A DNA stretch of 40,263 bases from Micromonospora sicca. GTDB taxonomy: Bacteria > Actinomycetota > Actinomycetes > Mycobacteriales > Micromonosporaceae. Positions 9,417 to 18,174 of this stretch are shown piece after piece (position 1 is the first letter of the stretch; every line of letters starts with the position of its first letter). Below the pieces are notes generated by a model that saw only the letters and a program-made list of their open reading frames with translations, did not search any database and was not told the DNA's origin. The position numbers were made by a program, and so were the translations under genes. The stretch is from contig NZ_QGKS01000184.1 in the NCBI RefSeq assembly GCF_003172935.1, forward strand, positions 1 through 40,263, in the 5' to 3' direction.

Positions 9417-11168
9417 ATGATGGACGACGACCGGATCGCGATCGTCGGGCTGGCGTGCCGGGTGCCCGGCGCCGAGGGACCGGCCGAGTTCTGGGCGAAT
9501 CTCACCGGTGGGATCGAGGCCGTACGGCGGTTCTCCGCCACCGAATTGATCGCGGCCGGGCTGCCCGCCGAGACGGCCGAGGACGCGAGCTTCGTACTCG
9601 CCTTCGGTCGGCTGGCCGGGCTCACCGACTTCGACGCCGCTCTGTTCGGCTACTCCGCGGCCGACGCCGCCCTGCTGGATCCGCAGCACCGGCTCTTCCT
9701 CGAGGTGGCCTGGTGGGCGCTCGAGGACGGCGGTTACGGCCGGCCGGACCCGGAGACCCAGGTCGGCGTGTTCGCCGGCTGCGCCGCCAACCGCTACCTG
9801 CGTCATCACCTGCTCGGAAACCCGGCCGTGCACCCGGCCGGCAGCCTGCCGGAGGACTGGGACGAGCTGCTGGCCGGCGGCACCTGCGACTACCTGCCGA
9901 GCCGGGTGGCGTACGCGTTGGGCCTCACCGGTCCGGCGGTCGCCGTGCAGACCTCCTGCTCGTCGTCGCTGGTATCGGTCTGCCAGGCGGCACAGAGCCT
10001 GCTCGACTACCGGTGCGACCTGGCGATCGCCGGGGGCGCCGCGGTGGTGTCCACCCGGCAGGTCGGCTACCGGCACCGTCCCGGTGGCACGCTCGCCGCC
10101 GACGGCGTCTGCCGCCCGTACGACGCGGACGCCTCCGGTCAGGTGTTCGGCAACGGCGCCGGGGCGGTACTGCTCAAGCGGCTCGCCGACGCGGTCGAGG
10201 CCGACGACCACATCTACGGGGTGCTGGCCGGCTGGGCGGTGAACAACGACGGCGCGGCCCGGGCCGGTTTCACCGCCCCGGGCGTCACCGGGCAGGCCGC
10301 GGTGGTGGCGGAGGCGCTCGCCGCAGCCGGTTGGCAACCGACCGACGTCGGCTTCGTCGAAGGGCACGGCAGCGGCACCGCGATCGGCGACGCGCTGGAG
10401 ATCGAGGCCCTGACCCGGGCCTTCCGGATGCACACCGACCGGTCCGGGTACTGCGTCCTGGGCTCGGTGAAGTCCGGCATCGGCAACCTGGACGCCGCCG
10501 CCGGGGTGGTCGGCCTGATCAAGGCGGTGCTCGCCGTACGGCACGGGGTCATCCCCGGCACGCTGCACTTCAGGCGGCCACACCGGGATGTCGACCTGGC
10601 GGCCACCCCCTTCGTGGTCACCGCCACCGAGCAGAAGTGGGAGGGTCCTCGGCGGGCCGGGGTCAGCTCCTTCGGATTGGGCGGCACCAACGCACACGTG
10701 CTGGTCGAGGAACCGCCGGTCCGCCCGGCGGCGGACGCGGCGCCACCCTGGGCACTGCTGCCGCTGAGCGCGGCCGGCCCGCGGGCGCTGCGCCGGCTCG
10801 CCGGGCGGCTCGCGGAGCACCTCGACACCCGGTCCGGTGCGTCGCTGACCGACGCGGCGTACACCCTGGCAACCGGCCGGCGGCGGCTGCCGCACCGGGC
10901 CGCCGTCGTGGCCCGGGACCTGTCCGGGGCGGTGGCGGCGCTGCGGTCGCTGGCCACCGGCCCCGAGCCCGTGGAGGGCCGGGTGGTCGCGTCGGTGCCC
11001 GCCGACGCCCCGGCCGAACTGGGCGACCGGGCCGGCGAGTGGCTGCGCGGCGGTGAGGTGCCCGCGGCCGCCGGGCGGCGGGTGCCGCTGCCCGGCTACC
11101 CGTTCCAGCGCGACCGGCACTGGATCGAGCCACCCGAGGCCGCGCGGCTGACCGGGGCCCGGCCATGA
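9417..11168 (+). CDS. Stand-alone type I ketosynthase with NIGH His replaced and AT lost
   Basis: This 583-residue protein has the full KS fold of modular PKSs. The nucleophile Cys181 lies in QTSCSSSLV, and His317 in EGHGSGTAIGD. The third catalytic position is changed: where KSs read KSNIGHLDAAAG this one reads KSGIGNLDAAAG, giving Asn357 (codon AAC at 10485-10487). The KS ends at FGLGGTNAHVLVEE. A KS-AT linker follows (about 440-525), and then directly the post-AT motif VPLPGYPFQRDRHWIEP (about 554-570); the ~300-residue acyltransferase between them is gone. A KS lacking this His is expected to accept an acyl chain but to be poor at decarboxylating malonyl units, so transfer rather than elongation is likely. 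ATGATG at 9417 gives two possible starts. It overlaps the next gene by ATGA. Confidence 0.9.
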   Translation: MMDDDRIAIVGLACRVPGAEGPAEFWANLTGGIEAVRRFSATELIAAGLPAETAEDASFVLAFGRLAGLTDFDAALFGYSAADAALLDPQHRLFLEVAWWALEDGGYGRPDPETQVGVFAGCAANRYLRHHLLGNPAVHPAGSLPEDWDELLAGGTCDYLPSRVAYALGLTGPAVAVQTSCSSSLVSVCQAAQSLLDYRCDLAIAGGAAVVSTRQVGYRHRPGGTLAADGVCRPYDADASGQVFGNGAGAVLLKRLADAVEADDHIYGVLAGWAVNNDGAARAGFTAPGVTGQAAVVAEALAAAGWQPTDVGFVEGHGSGTAIGDALEIEALTRAFRMHTDRSGYCVLGSVKSGIGNLDAAAGVVGLIKAVLAVRHGVIPGTLHFRRPHRDVDLAATPFVVTATEQKWEGPRRAGVSSFGLGGTNAHVLVEEPPVRPAADAAPPWALLPLSAAGPRALRRLAGRLAEHLDTRSGASLTDAAYTLATGRRRLPHRAAVVARDLSGAVAALRSLATGPEPVEGRVVASVPADAPAELGDRAGEWLRGGEVPAAAGRRVPLPGYPFQRDRHWIEPPEAARLTGARP

Positions 11169-14100
11169 GCCGCGCCGACGCCCGGACCGACCCGGCAGGC
11201 GGCCCCATGACCGGGGCAGCACAGTGGTTCGTCAGCCTGGGCCGCCCAGCCGACGCCGGCCCGCTGCTGCTCTGCCTGCCGCCCGCCGGGGCCGGCCCGA
11301 GCAGCTTCCGCGACTGGCCGGCGGCCCTGCCCGCCGGCGTGGCGCTCGCCGTGCTGGCCCTGCCCGGGCGGGAGGCGCGGATCACCGAACCGCCGGCCTT
11401 CGACCTGGACCAGGTGGTCGAGGCGGTCCGGCAACGGGCCGACCGGCCCTACGCGATGTACGGGCACAGCATGGGCGGCCTGCTCGCCTTCGAGGTGGTC
11501 CGCGAGCTGCGCCGCCGGGGCACCCCGCTGCCGAGCCGGCTCTACCTGGGTGGGAGCCGGCCCCCGCACCTGCCGAAGACGCTGGCCCGGTTCGCCGACC
11601 TGCCGGACGACGAGTTCCTGGCCCGGATCGCCGAGCTGGGTGGCCTGCCGCAGGGGGTGCGGGACCTGCCGGAGCTGCTGGATCTGATCCTTCCGGCGCT
11701 GCGGTCCGACTTCGACTGGCTCAACCGGTACCCGTACCGACCGGAGGCGCCGGTGCCGGTGCCGCTGGTCTGCCTGGCCGGCACCGACGACCGGGACGCC
11801 GACCCGGCGACGATGGCCGACTGGGCCGGTCACACCGCGATCGGCTGCACCGTGCGAACGATCCAGGGTGGACACCTCTTCTTCGCCGAGCGGGCCGCCG
11901 AGGTGGCCGCACTGGTCGGCACCGACCTGCTCGCGGCGACCGGCACCGCGCCGACGGCCCGGGCCGGCACCGCCACCGCCGTGGCCCCGGCCAGGGTTCC
12001 GACCGACCGACGGACGCCGGTGGAGGAACGGCCACTGCGGCCGGACCCGGCGGCCGAGCACCTGATCCCGCTCGGCAGCGGTGGTTGGCGGGTGTGGCGC
12101 GAGGGCGTGCTGCGGGCCGCCGGCTTCCCGGCCGACGGGGTGCTGCGGCTGACCGCGCCGGAGTTGGCCGCGGTGGCGGACGCCCACCTGGACGGCACCG
12201 TGACCGAGGCCGAGCTGCTACCGGTGCTGGGAGCCGCGGTGGCCCAGACCAGCAAGACGATCTACGACCTGGCCGGCGATCCGCTGTTCCGCGAGGCGGT
12301 GACCTGGCAGAACCTGAACGCGCTCACCGCCCTGGACTCGGTGCGCCGGGGCGGCCCGGACGAGCGGAGCCACGACAAGCGGCGGGCCCGCGAGCAGGCG
12401 ATCGGCCGGTACTGGCAGCGGTACACGGCGAAGAACGACACCATCGGCTTCTTCGGGCCGATCTGCTGGGCGGCGCTCACCCGGCGGACCCCGACGACCA
12501 CCATGACCGCCGGCCCGGCGCTGGTCCGGCGCCGGATGGTCGCCTTCGAGTGGCGGGCGCTGGCGGCGTTCGGCGACCGGATCGCCGCCGACCCGGCCGT
12601 CCGCCGCTGGCTGCCGGCCGGGCTGCACGCGCCGTTCCGGCTCGCCGACGAGCGGCGGGTGTCGCGCCCCGCGGCGCCGCCGGTCGTGCTCAGCCCCGCG
12701 GAGGCGGCGGTGGTCGCCCGGTTGGACGGCCGGACGCCGGTGGCCGAGATCGCTCGGCACCTGGTGGCGGAGGAGCCGACCGCGCGACGCGGACTGCGCA
12801 ACGTGGACAACGTCTACCTGTTGCTGGACCGGCTGGTCGAGCGCGGTCTGGTCTGGTGGGGCGTCTCCCTGCCGATGAGCGGCGCGGCGGAGGGCCGACT
12901 TCGCGAGGTGATCGCGGGGGTCGGGGAGGCGGACCTGCGACGGGCGGTCGAGGCGGACTTCGCCCGGCTGTGCGCGGCGCGGGACGAGGTCGCGGCGGCG
13001 GCCGGCGACCCGGACCGGCTGCACCCGGCACTGCGGGCCCTGCACGCCGACTTCACCGAGCTGACCGGCCAGTCCGCCACGCACCGGCCGGGGGAGACGT
13101 ACGCCGGCCGGGCCGTCTGCTACGAGGACACCGTCCGGGACCTCGACGTGACACTGGGGGCGGCGGTGCTGGACACCGTGGCCGCGCCGCTCGACGTGCT
13201 GCTGCGGGCGGCCCGCTGGTTGACCGTGGCGATCGCCGAGGCGTACGGAGTGGCGTTCCGGGGACTCTACGAGGAATTGGCCGCCGAGGCGGGCGACCGC
13301 GAGGTGAACTTCGCCGACTTCTGGTACCTGGCCCAGGGGCCGCTCTTCGGCACCGGGGAGCGGCCGATCGACGCGGTCTCGGCCGAGCTCGCGACGCGGT
13401 TCGCCCGGTTGACCGGGCTGGACGACGACCCGGCCGGGGACAGCCGGCTGGTGCAACTGTCCGCCGCCGACCTGGCCGCCCGGGTCGACGACCTCTTCCC
13501 GGCCGACCGTCCCGGCTGGTCGGCGGGCCGGATCCACAGCCCGGACCTGCAGATCTGCGCCGCCGGCGTCGAGGAGATCGACCGGGGTGCGGCGACCGTC
13601 GTGCTCGGCGAGCTGCACACCGCGTGGGCCACCCTGGACAACTCCGTGTTCGCCTCCGGTCACGACGCGCCCGAACGGCTGGCGGACTGGCTCGCCACGG
13701 ACCTCGGCCCCGGCCGGGTACGGCTGCTCTTCCCGCCGTCGATGCCCCGGCACACCGCCCGGGTGACCTTCGCCCTGCAGCACCGGACGGACGTCCAACT
13801 CGCCTTCGTGCCGGCACCCGGCGCCGATCCGCGATGCGTGCCGATCACCGCCCTGCGGGTGCGCGCGAGCGGCGCGGAGCTGGTGGTCGACGGGGCCGGG
13901 CACGGGCCGTGGCCGCTGCTGGAGGTGTTCAGCGAGCTGCTGTCGATGCACGCGGCCGACGGCTTCAAGCTCGCCACCGCCCGGCCGCACACCCCCCGGA
14001 TCGTGATCGACCGGCTGGTCGCCGTCCGCGAGACCTGGCGGACGAACATCGACGAGTCCGGCTTGGCCGGCGCCACCGGAAGCCTCGGTCGGTACCTCGC

Positions 14101-14398
14101 CGTACGGCGCTGGCGTCGGTCGTTGGGACTGCCGGAACGGGTCTACGTGAAGCTCTCCACCGAGACGAAGCCGTGCTACGTCGACCTGTCCAGCCCGATG
14201 TTCGCGTCGTCCCTCTGCGCGATGGTCCGGGCGGCGCGGCAGCAGGCCGGCGGTGCGGCGGCCATCTTGGTCAGCGAGGCGCTGCCCGGCCCGGAGCAGG
14301 CCTGGGTCCCCGACGGTCAGGGCCGCCGGTACCAGTCGGAACTGCGCATCCAGGTGGTCGATCCGGCGCTGCCCGCGACGATGGAGGTAACCCGATGA
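11165..14398 (+). CDS. Thioesterase fused to LanB-like (lantibiotic dehydratase N-terminal type) domain
   Basis: The protein has 1077 residues. Residues about 20-255 are a type II thioesterase with an alpha/beta-hydrolase fold: LCLPPAGAGPSSF at the start, nucleophile Ser102 in YGHSMGG, an acid in AGTDD (about 208) and His237 in QGGHLFFAE. These enzymes normally clear or release thioesters on carrier proteins. After a Pro/Ala/Thr-rich linker (about 256-295), residues about 300-1077 resemble the N-terminal domain of LanB enzymes, clearest at RYTAKNDTIGFFGP (419-432) and TLDNSVFASGHDAPERLADWL. In LanBs this domain uses glutamyl-tRNA to acylate Ser/Thr. There is no recognisable C-terminal elimination domain. 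PEARL enzymes, which add amino acids from aminoacyl-tRNA to peptides, share that reduced architecture. It is linked by ATGA overlaps to both neighbours. The domain calls are solid; the reaction is unknown. Confidence 0.82.
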   Translation: MSRADARTDPAGGPMTGAAQWFVSLGRPADAGPLLLCLPPAGAGPSSFRDWPAALPAGVALAVLALPGREARITEPPAFDLDQVVEAVRQRADRPYAMYGHSMGGLLAFEVVRELRRRGTPLPSRLYLGGSRPPHLPKTLARFADLPDDEFLARIAELGGLPQGVRDLPELLDLILPALRSDFDWLNRYPYRPEAPVPVPLVCLAGTDDRDADPATMADWAGHTAIGCTVRTIQGGHLFFAERAAEVAALVGTDLLAATGTAPTARAGTATAVAPARVPTDRRTPVEERPLRPDPAAEHLIPLGSGGWRVWREGVLRAAGFPADGVLRLTAPELAAVADAHLDGTVTEAELLPVLGAAVAQTSKTIYDLAGDPLFREAVTWQNLNALTALDSVRRGGPDERSHDKRRAREQAIGRYWQRYTAKNDTIGFFGPICWAALTRRTPTTTMTAGPALVRRRMVAFEWRALAAFGDRIAADPAVRRWLPAGLHAPFRLADERRVSRPAAPPVVLSPAEAAVVARLDGRTPVAEIARHLVAEEPTARRGLRNVDNVYLLLDRLVERGLVWWGVSLPMSGAAEGRLREVIAGVGEADLRRAVEADFARLCAARDEVAAAAGDPDRLHPALRALHADFTELTGQSATHRPGETYAGRAVCYEDTVRDLDVTLGAAVLDTVAAPLDVLLRAARWLTVAIAEAYGVAFRGLYEELAAEAGDREVNFADFWYLAQGPLFGTGERPIDAVSAELATRFARLTGLDDDPAGDSRLVQLSAADLAARVDDLFPADRPGWSAGRIHSPDLQICAAGVEEIDRGAATVVLGELHTAWATLDNSVFASGHDAPERLADWLATDLGPGRVRLLFPPSMPRHTARVTFALQHRTDVQLAFVPAPGADPRCVPITALRVRASGAELVVDGAGHGPWPLLEVFSELLSMHAADGFKLATARPHTPRIVIDRLVAVRETWRTNIDESGLAGATGSLGRYLAVRRWRRSLGLPERVYVKLSTETKPCYVDLSSPMFASSLCAMVRAARQQAGGAAAILVSEALPGPEQAWVPDGQGRRYQSELRIQVVDPALPATMEVTR

Positions 14399-17300
14399 CC
14401 GGGCCCGAGGCGCTCACCGCCACCCGCGGCGGGCCGGACGCGGGCGGTCGGGACGGCGCGGCGCCGTACGCCGTGGGGCCGGACCTGGAGTACCCGGAAG
14501 CCACCCTGGCCGACCTCATCCTCGCCGCCGCCGCCCGCCGCGGCCCGGCGGTCGCCGTACGGCAGTGGCACGAGGTGCTCAGCTACACCGAGCTGGTCGA
14601 CCGGGCCGCGGCCCTGGCGGCCACCCTGCGCGGTCAGGGCGTCGGCCCGGAGACCCGGGTCGGCATCTGCGCCGGGCGGCGGCCGGAGCTGCTCGTCGCG
14701 GTGCTCGGCGTGCTGCTGGCCGGCGGGTGCTACGTGCCGCTGGACCGCGCCCACCCGCGACGGCGGATCCGGGAGATCGCCCGGGACGCGGGGCTGTCGA
14801 CCGCGGTGGTCGACAAGGCCGGCCGCGAGGCGCTGGCGGACCTGGACCTGCGGCTGGTGGACATCCCCGCCGAGCCGGCCGGTACGCGGCCGGCCGCCGT
14901 GGCCTGCCCGGCCCGGCCGGACAACGCCGCGTACGTGCTCTACACCTCCGGGTCGACCGGTCGGCCGAAGGGTGTCGTGGTCAGCCACCGCAGCGTCGTC
15001 GCGCACGTGACGGCGTTCGGGGCGTACAGCGGCGCGGACGAGAGCTGCCGGGCCTTCGGCTTCGCCCCGCTCGGCTTCGACGCGTCGGTGCAGGACCTGT
15101 TCATCCCGCTGGTCGCCGGCGGTGAGATCGCCTTGGTGCCGGACGCGGACCGGGTCGACCCGGTCCGGCTGCAGCGGTTCGCCGAGGCGCACCGGGTGAC
15201 CTGGGGGTGCCTACCGGCCGCGCTGCTGCCGCTGCTGGATCCCGACCGGCTGCCGCACTGGCGTACGGTCTTCACCGGGATCGAGGCGCCCGCCCCCGAA
15301 CAGGTCGAGCGCTGGACCGGGTCGGCGGATCGCCCGACCCGCTGGTTCTCCAACGGCTACGGCCCCACCGAGGCCACGGTCTGCGTCACCGGCTATCTGG
15401 CGAGCGGGCCCTGGGATGGGCCGGTACCGATGGGCCGGCCGTTGGCCAACCACCGGATCCACCTGGTCGACGACGATGGCGAACCGGTGCCACCCGGTAC
15501 TCCCGGCGAGGTGCTGATCGGCGGTGTCGGCCTGGCCCGCGGCTATCTCGGTCGGCCGGCCCTGACCGCCGAGCGGTTCGTTCCCGACCCGTTCTCCGGC
15601 GAGCCGGGCGCGCGGTTGTACCGCACCGGCGACCGCGCCGTCTGGCTGCCCGACCGGCAACTGCTCTTCCTCGGCCGGGTCGACCGACAGGTCAAGGTCC
15701 GCGGCCAGCGGGTGGAACTCGGCGAGGTGGAGGCGGTGCTGGGCGACCATCCGCTCGTCCGGCAGGCCGCGGTCGTACCGGTCGACGGTCCGGCCGGCAC
15801 CGAACTGGTCGCCGTCGTGACGCCGGCGCAGTCGCCGCCGGACGCCGAGCTGGTCGAGTTCCTCCGGCAGCGGGTGCCGGACGTGATGGTGCCCCGGCGG
15901 CTGCTCCGGCTGGACGAGCTCCCGCTCACCCCGTCCGGCAAGCGCGACCGGGCGCGGCTCGCCGAGCTGGCCGTGGCCGGGTTCGCCGCGCCCGGCCCGT
16001 CCGACGGGAAGGCGGCCGGTGCCGCCGGCGCCGGGCTCGACGCCACGCCGGCCGGCGGGCTCGACGGCGGCGCCGATGCCGCCGGCACGCCCGACGAACG
16101 GGCCGTCGCCGGCGCCTGGCGGCGGGTGCTCGGCGTCCTGGCGGCGAACCCGGCCGACGACTTCTTCGCCGCCGGCGGGACCTCGCTGTCGGCGATGCGG
16201 CTGGTCGCCGTGCTGCGCGACGAACTCCGTCGGGACGTCTCCGTGGCGGACATCTTCGACGGCCGTACGCTCGGCGGTCTGGCCGCCCGGGTGGCCGGCG
16301 CGGACCGGCTCACCGAGCCGGAGCTGCTGCCGGGCCAGCCACCGACCTTGTCGCCGTCCCAGCGCCGGCTGTGGTTCCTGGACCAGCTCGCGCCCGACTC
16401 GGCGGCCTACAACACCGCCATGGCGGAGCGGCTGCGCGGCCCGCTGGACCTGACCGCGTTGCGCGCCGCGCTGCGGGCCGTCGTCCACCGGCACGAGGTG
16501 CTGCGCTGGCGGATCACCCGGGTCGCCGGTGCACCGCACGTGATCTGTGACCCGCCGGGTGACGTGCCGTTGAGGGTGGTCGACCTGTCCGGCATGGACC
16601 CGGCCGACCGGGAGACCGAGTTGCGGGCCTGGTTGCAGGCCGGCGCCGCGACCCGGTTCGACCTGGCCACGGGACCGGTGTGGCAGGCCGAGCTGTACCG
16701 GCTGGCCGCCGACGAGCACGTGCTGGCGATGACCTTCCACCACGCCGTGTTCGACGGTTGGTCGCAGGCGGTGCTGTACGACCAGTTGGCCACCGCCTAC
16801 CGGGCAGCCCGGGACGGCACGGCGCCGCTGGACCCACTGCCGGCGACGTACGCCGACTACGCGGTCTGGCGAGCCGCCCGGGACCGGCGGCACGGGCCGG
16901 ACGACCTCGCCTGGTGGACCGCGCACCTGGCCGGCGCGCCGACCATGCTGGAGTTGCCCGCCGACCGGGTACGCCCGGCCGCGCAGACCTACCGCGGCGA
17001 GTTCGCCAGCGCCCCGTTTCCGCCGGAACTCGACGCCCGGGTACGCGCACTGGCGGCCCGGCTCGGCGCGACGCCGTCCACCGTCCTGCTGGCCGCCTTC
17101 GGTGAGGTGCTGCGCCGACTGCTCGACCGCACGGACCACGTGGTGGGCGTCGTGGTCGCCGATCGCCGGCTGGCCGCCGTCGCGGACCTGGTCGGGTTCT
17201 TCGTGGACATCGCACCGGTGCGGCTGCGCCCCGACGGCGAGCGCAGCTTCACCGATCAGGTGCTGGCCTGCCGGCAGGAGTTGCTCGACGTGCTGGCCCA

Positions 17301-18084
17301 TCCGAACGCGCCGCTGGAGCGGATCGTCCAGGAGCTGTCCGTGCCACGGGACCCGGCCCGGCCACCGCTGGTCCAGGTGCTGTTCAACGTGTTCAACTTC
17401 GCCGAGCCGGCACTGGACCTGCCGGACCTGGTCGCCGAGCGGGTGCCGGCCGGTCTGCCGGGTTCGCCGTTCGACCTGACCCTCTACCTGGTCGAGCGGC
17501 AGGGTGTGCTGGCGCTGGACGCGGTCTACAACCCGGACCTGTTCGCCGCCGCCCGGATCGCCGACCTGCTCGACGGTTACCTGGCGGTGCTCGACTCGCT
17601 CACCGACGCGCCCGAGCGGCCGGCGGACTCCGTTCCGGCGCCCGCCGTGCTGGCCCGGGTCCAGGCGGGGGCGGTGCGGTCCACTCCGCCGCCCGCGCCG
17701 CCCGGCCGGGCCGCGGTCGGTCCGGCGGCCGCCGCCGGCCCGGTCGCACCGACCGGCCCGACCGAGGAACTGGTGGCCCGGGTGTGGCGGGAGACGCTGC
17801 GCGTCGACCGGGTGGGCGCCGCCGACAGCTTCTTCGACCTCGGCGGGCACTCGATCGCCATGGCCGAGGTGCAGCACCGGCTCGCCGAGGCGACCGGGCG
17901 GGAGATCGCCCTGGTGGACCTGTTCCGCTATCCCAACGTCCGCGCGCTGGCCGCGTTCCTGGACGGCGCGGAGAACAGCGACGGAATCCACCTCGCCCTG
18001 CAGCGCGCGGCCGACCGCCGGGCCCGGGCGCGTGGCCGGCAGCAGCGGCGGCCCACCGGCAGCCCCGGGCGGGCAGAGCCGTGA
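14395..18084 (+). CDS. NRPS protein A-T-C-T, second carrier without its own A domain
   Basis: The protein has 1229 residues and starts in an ATGA overlap with GGAGG (14383-14387) upstream. Order: adenylation (about 40-530, with [21 protein letters not shown] and PSGK); carrier with DDFFAAGGTSLS, Ser597; condensation domain with intact HHAVFDG (782-788); then a second carrier with DLGGHSIAM, Ser1153, and a basic tail. By eye the A-domain pocket reads D-A-Q-C-F-G-G-V-C-K, which I cannot assign. The condensation domain joins the residue on the first carrier to something on the second, but no A domain follows the second carrier. It must be loaded in trans, by the A-T protein's A domain or by another enzyme of the cluster. 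Confidence 0.9.
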   Translation: MTGPEALTATRGGPDAGGRDGAAPYAVGPDLEYPEATLADLILAAAARRGPAVAVRQWHEVLSYTELVDRAAALAATLRGQGVGPETRVGICAGRRPELLVAVLGVLLAGGCYVPLDRAHPRRRIREIARDAGLSTAVVDKAGREALADLDLRLVDIPAEPAGTRPAAVACPARPDNAAYVLYTSGSTGRPKGVVVSHRSVVAHVTAFGAYSGADESCRAFGFAPLGFDASVQDLFIPLVAGGEIALVPDADRVDPVRLQRFAEAHRVTWGCLPAALLPLLDPDRLPHWRTVFTGIEAPAPEQVERWTGSADRPTRWFSNGYGPTEATVCVTGYLASGPWDGPVPMGRPLANHRIHLVDDDGEPVPPGTPGEVLIGGVGLARGYLGRPALTAERFVPDPFSGEPGARLYRTGDRAVWLPDRQLLFLGRVDRQVKVRGQRVELGEVEAVLGDHPLVRQAAVVPVDGPAGTELVAVVTPAQSPPDAELVEFLRQRVPDVMVPRRLLRLDELPLTPSGKRDRARLAELAVAGFAAPGPSDGKAAGAAGAGLDATPAGGLDGGADAAGTPDERAVAGAWRRVLGVLAANPADDFFAAGGTSLSAMRLVAVLRDELRRDVSVADIFDGRTLGGLAARVAGADRLTEPELLPGQPPTLSPSQRRLWFLDQLAPDSAAYNTAMAERLRGPLDLTALRAALRAVVHRHEVLRWRITRVAGAPHVICDPPGDVPLRVVDLSGMDPADRETELRAWLQAGAATRFDLATGPVWQAELYRLAADEHVLAMTFHHAVFDGWSQAVLYDQLATAYRAARDGTAPLDPLPATYADYAVWRAARDRRHGPDDLAWWTAHLAGAPTMLELPADRVRPAAQTYRGEFASAPFPPELDARVRALAARLGATPSTVLLAAFGEVLRRLLDRTDHVVGVVVADRRLAAVADLVGFFVDIAPVRLRPDGERSFTDQVLACRQELLDVLAHPNAPLERIVQELSVPRDPARPPLVQVLFNVFNFAEPALDLPDLVAERVPAGLPGSPFDLTLYLVERQGVLALDAVYNPDLFAAARIADLLDGYLAVLDSLTDAPERPADSVPAPAVLARVQAGAVRSTPPPAPPGRAAVGPAAAAGPVAPTGPTEELVARVWRETLRVDRVGAADSFFDLGGHSIAMAEVQHRLAEATGREIALVDLFRYPNVRALAAFLDGAENSDGIHLALQRAADRRARARGRQQRRPTGSPGRAEP

Positions 18085-18174
18085 CCTGGTCCATCCCGCC
18101 GGCCGGGCCCCGCAGTCTTGTCCGTCGTCAACCGTCCCGCCGCGTCAGCGGCCCCGCGAGATAGAGGAATCATC

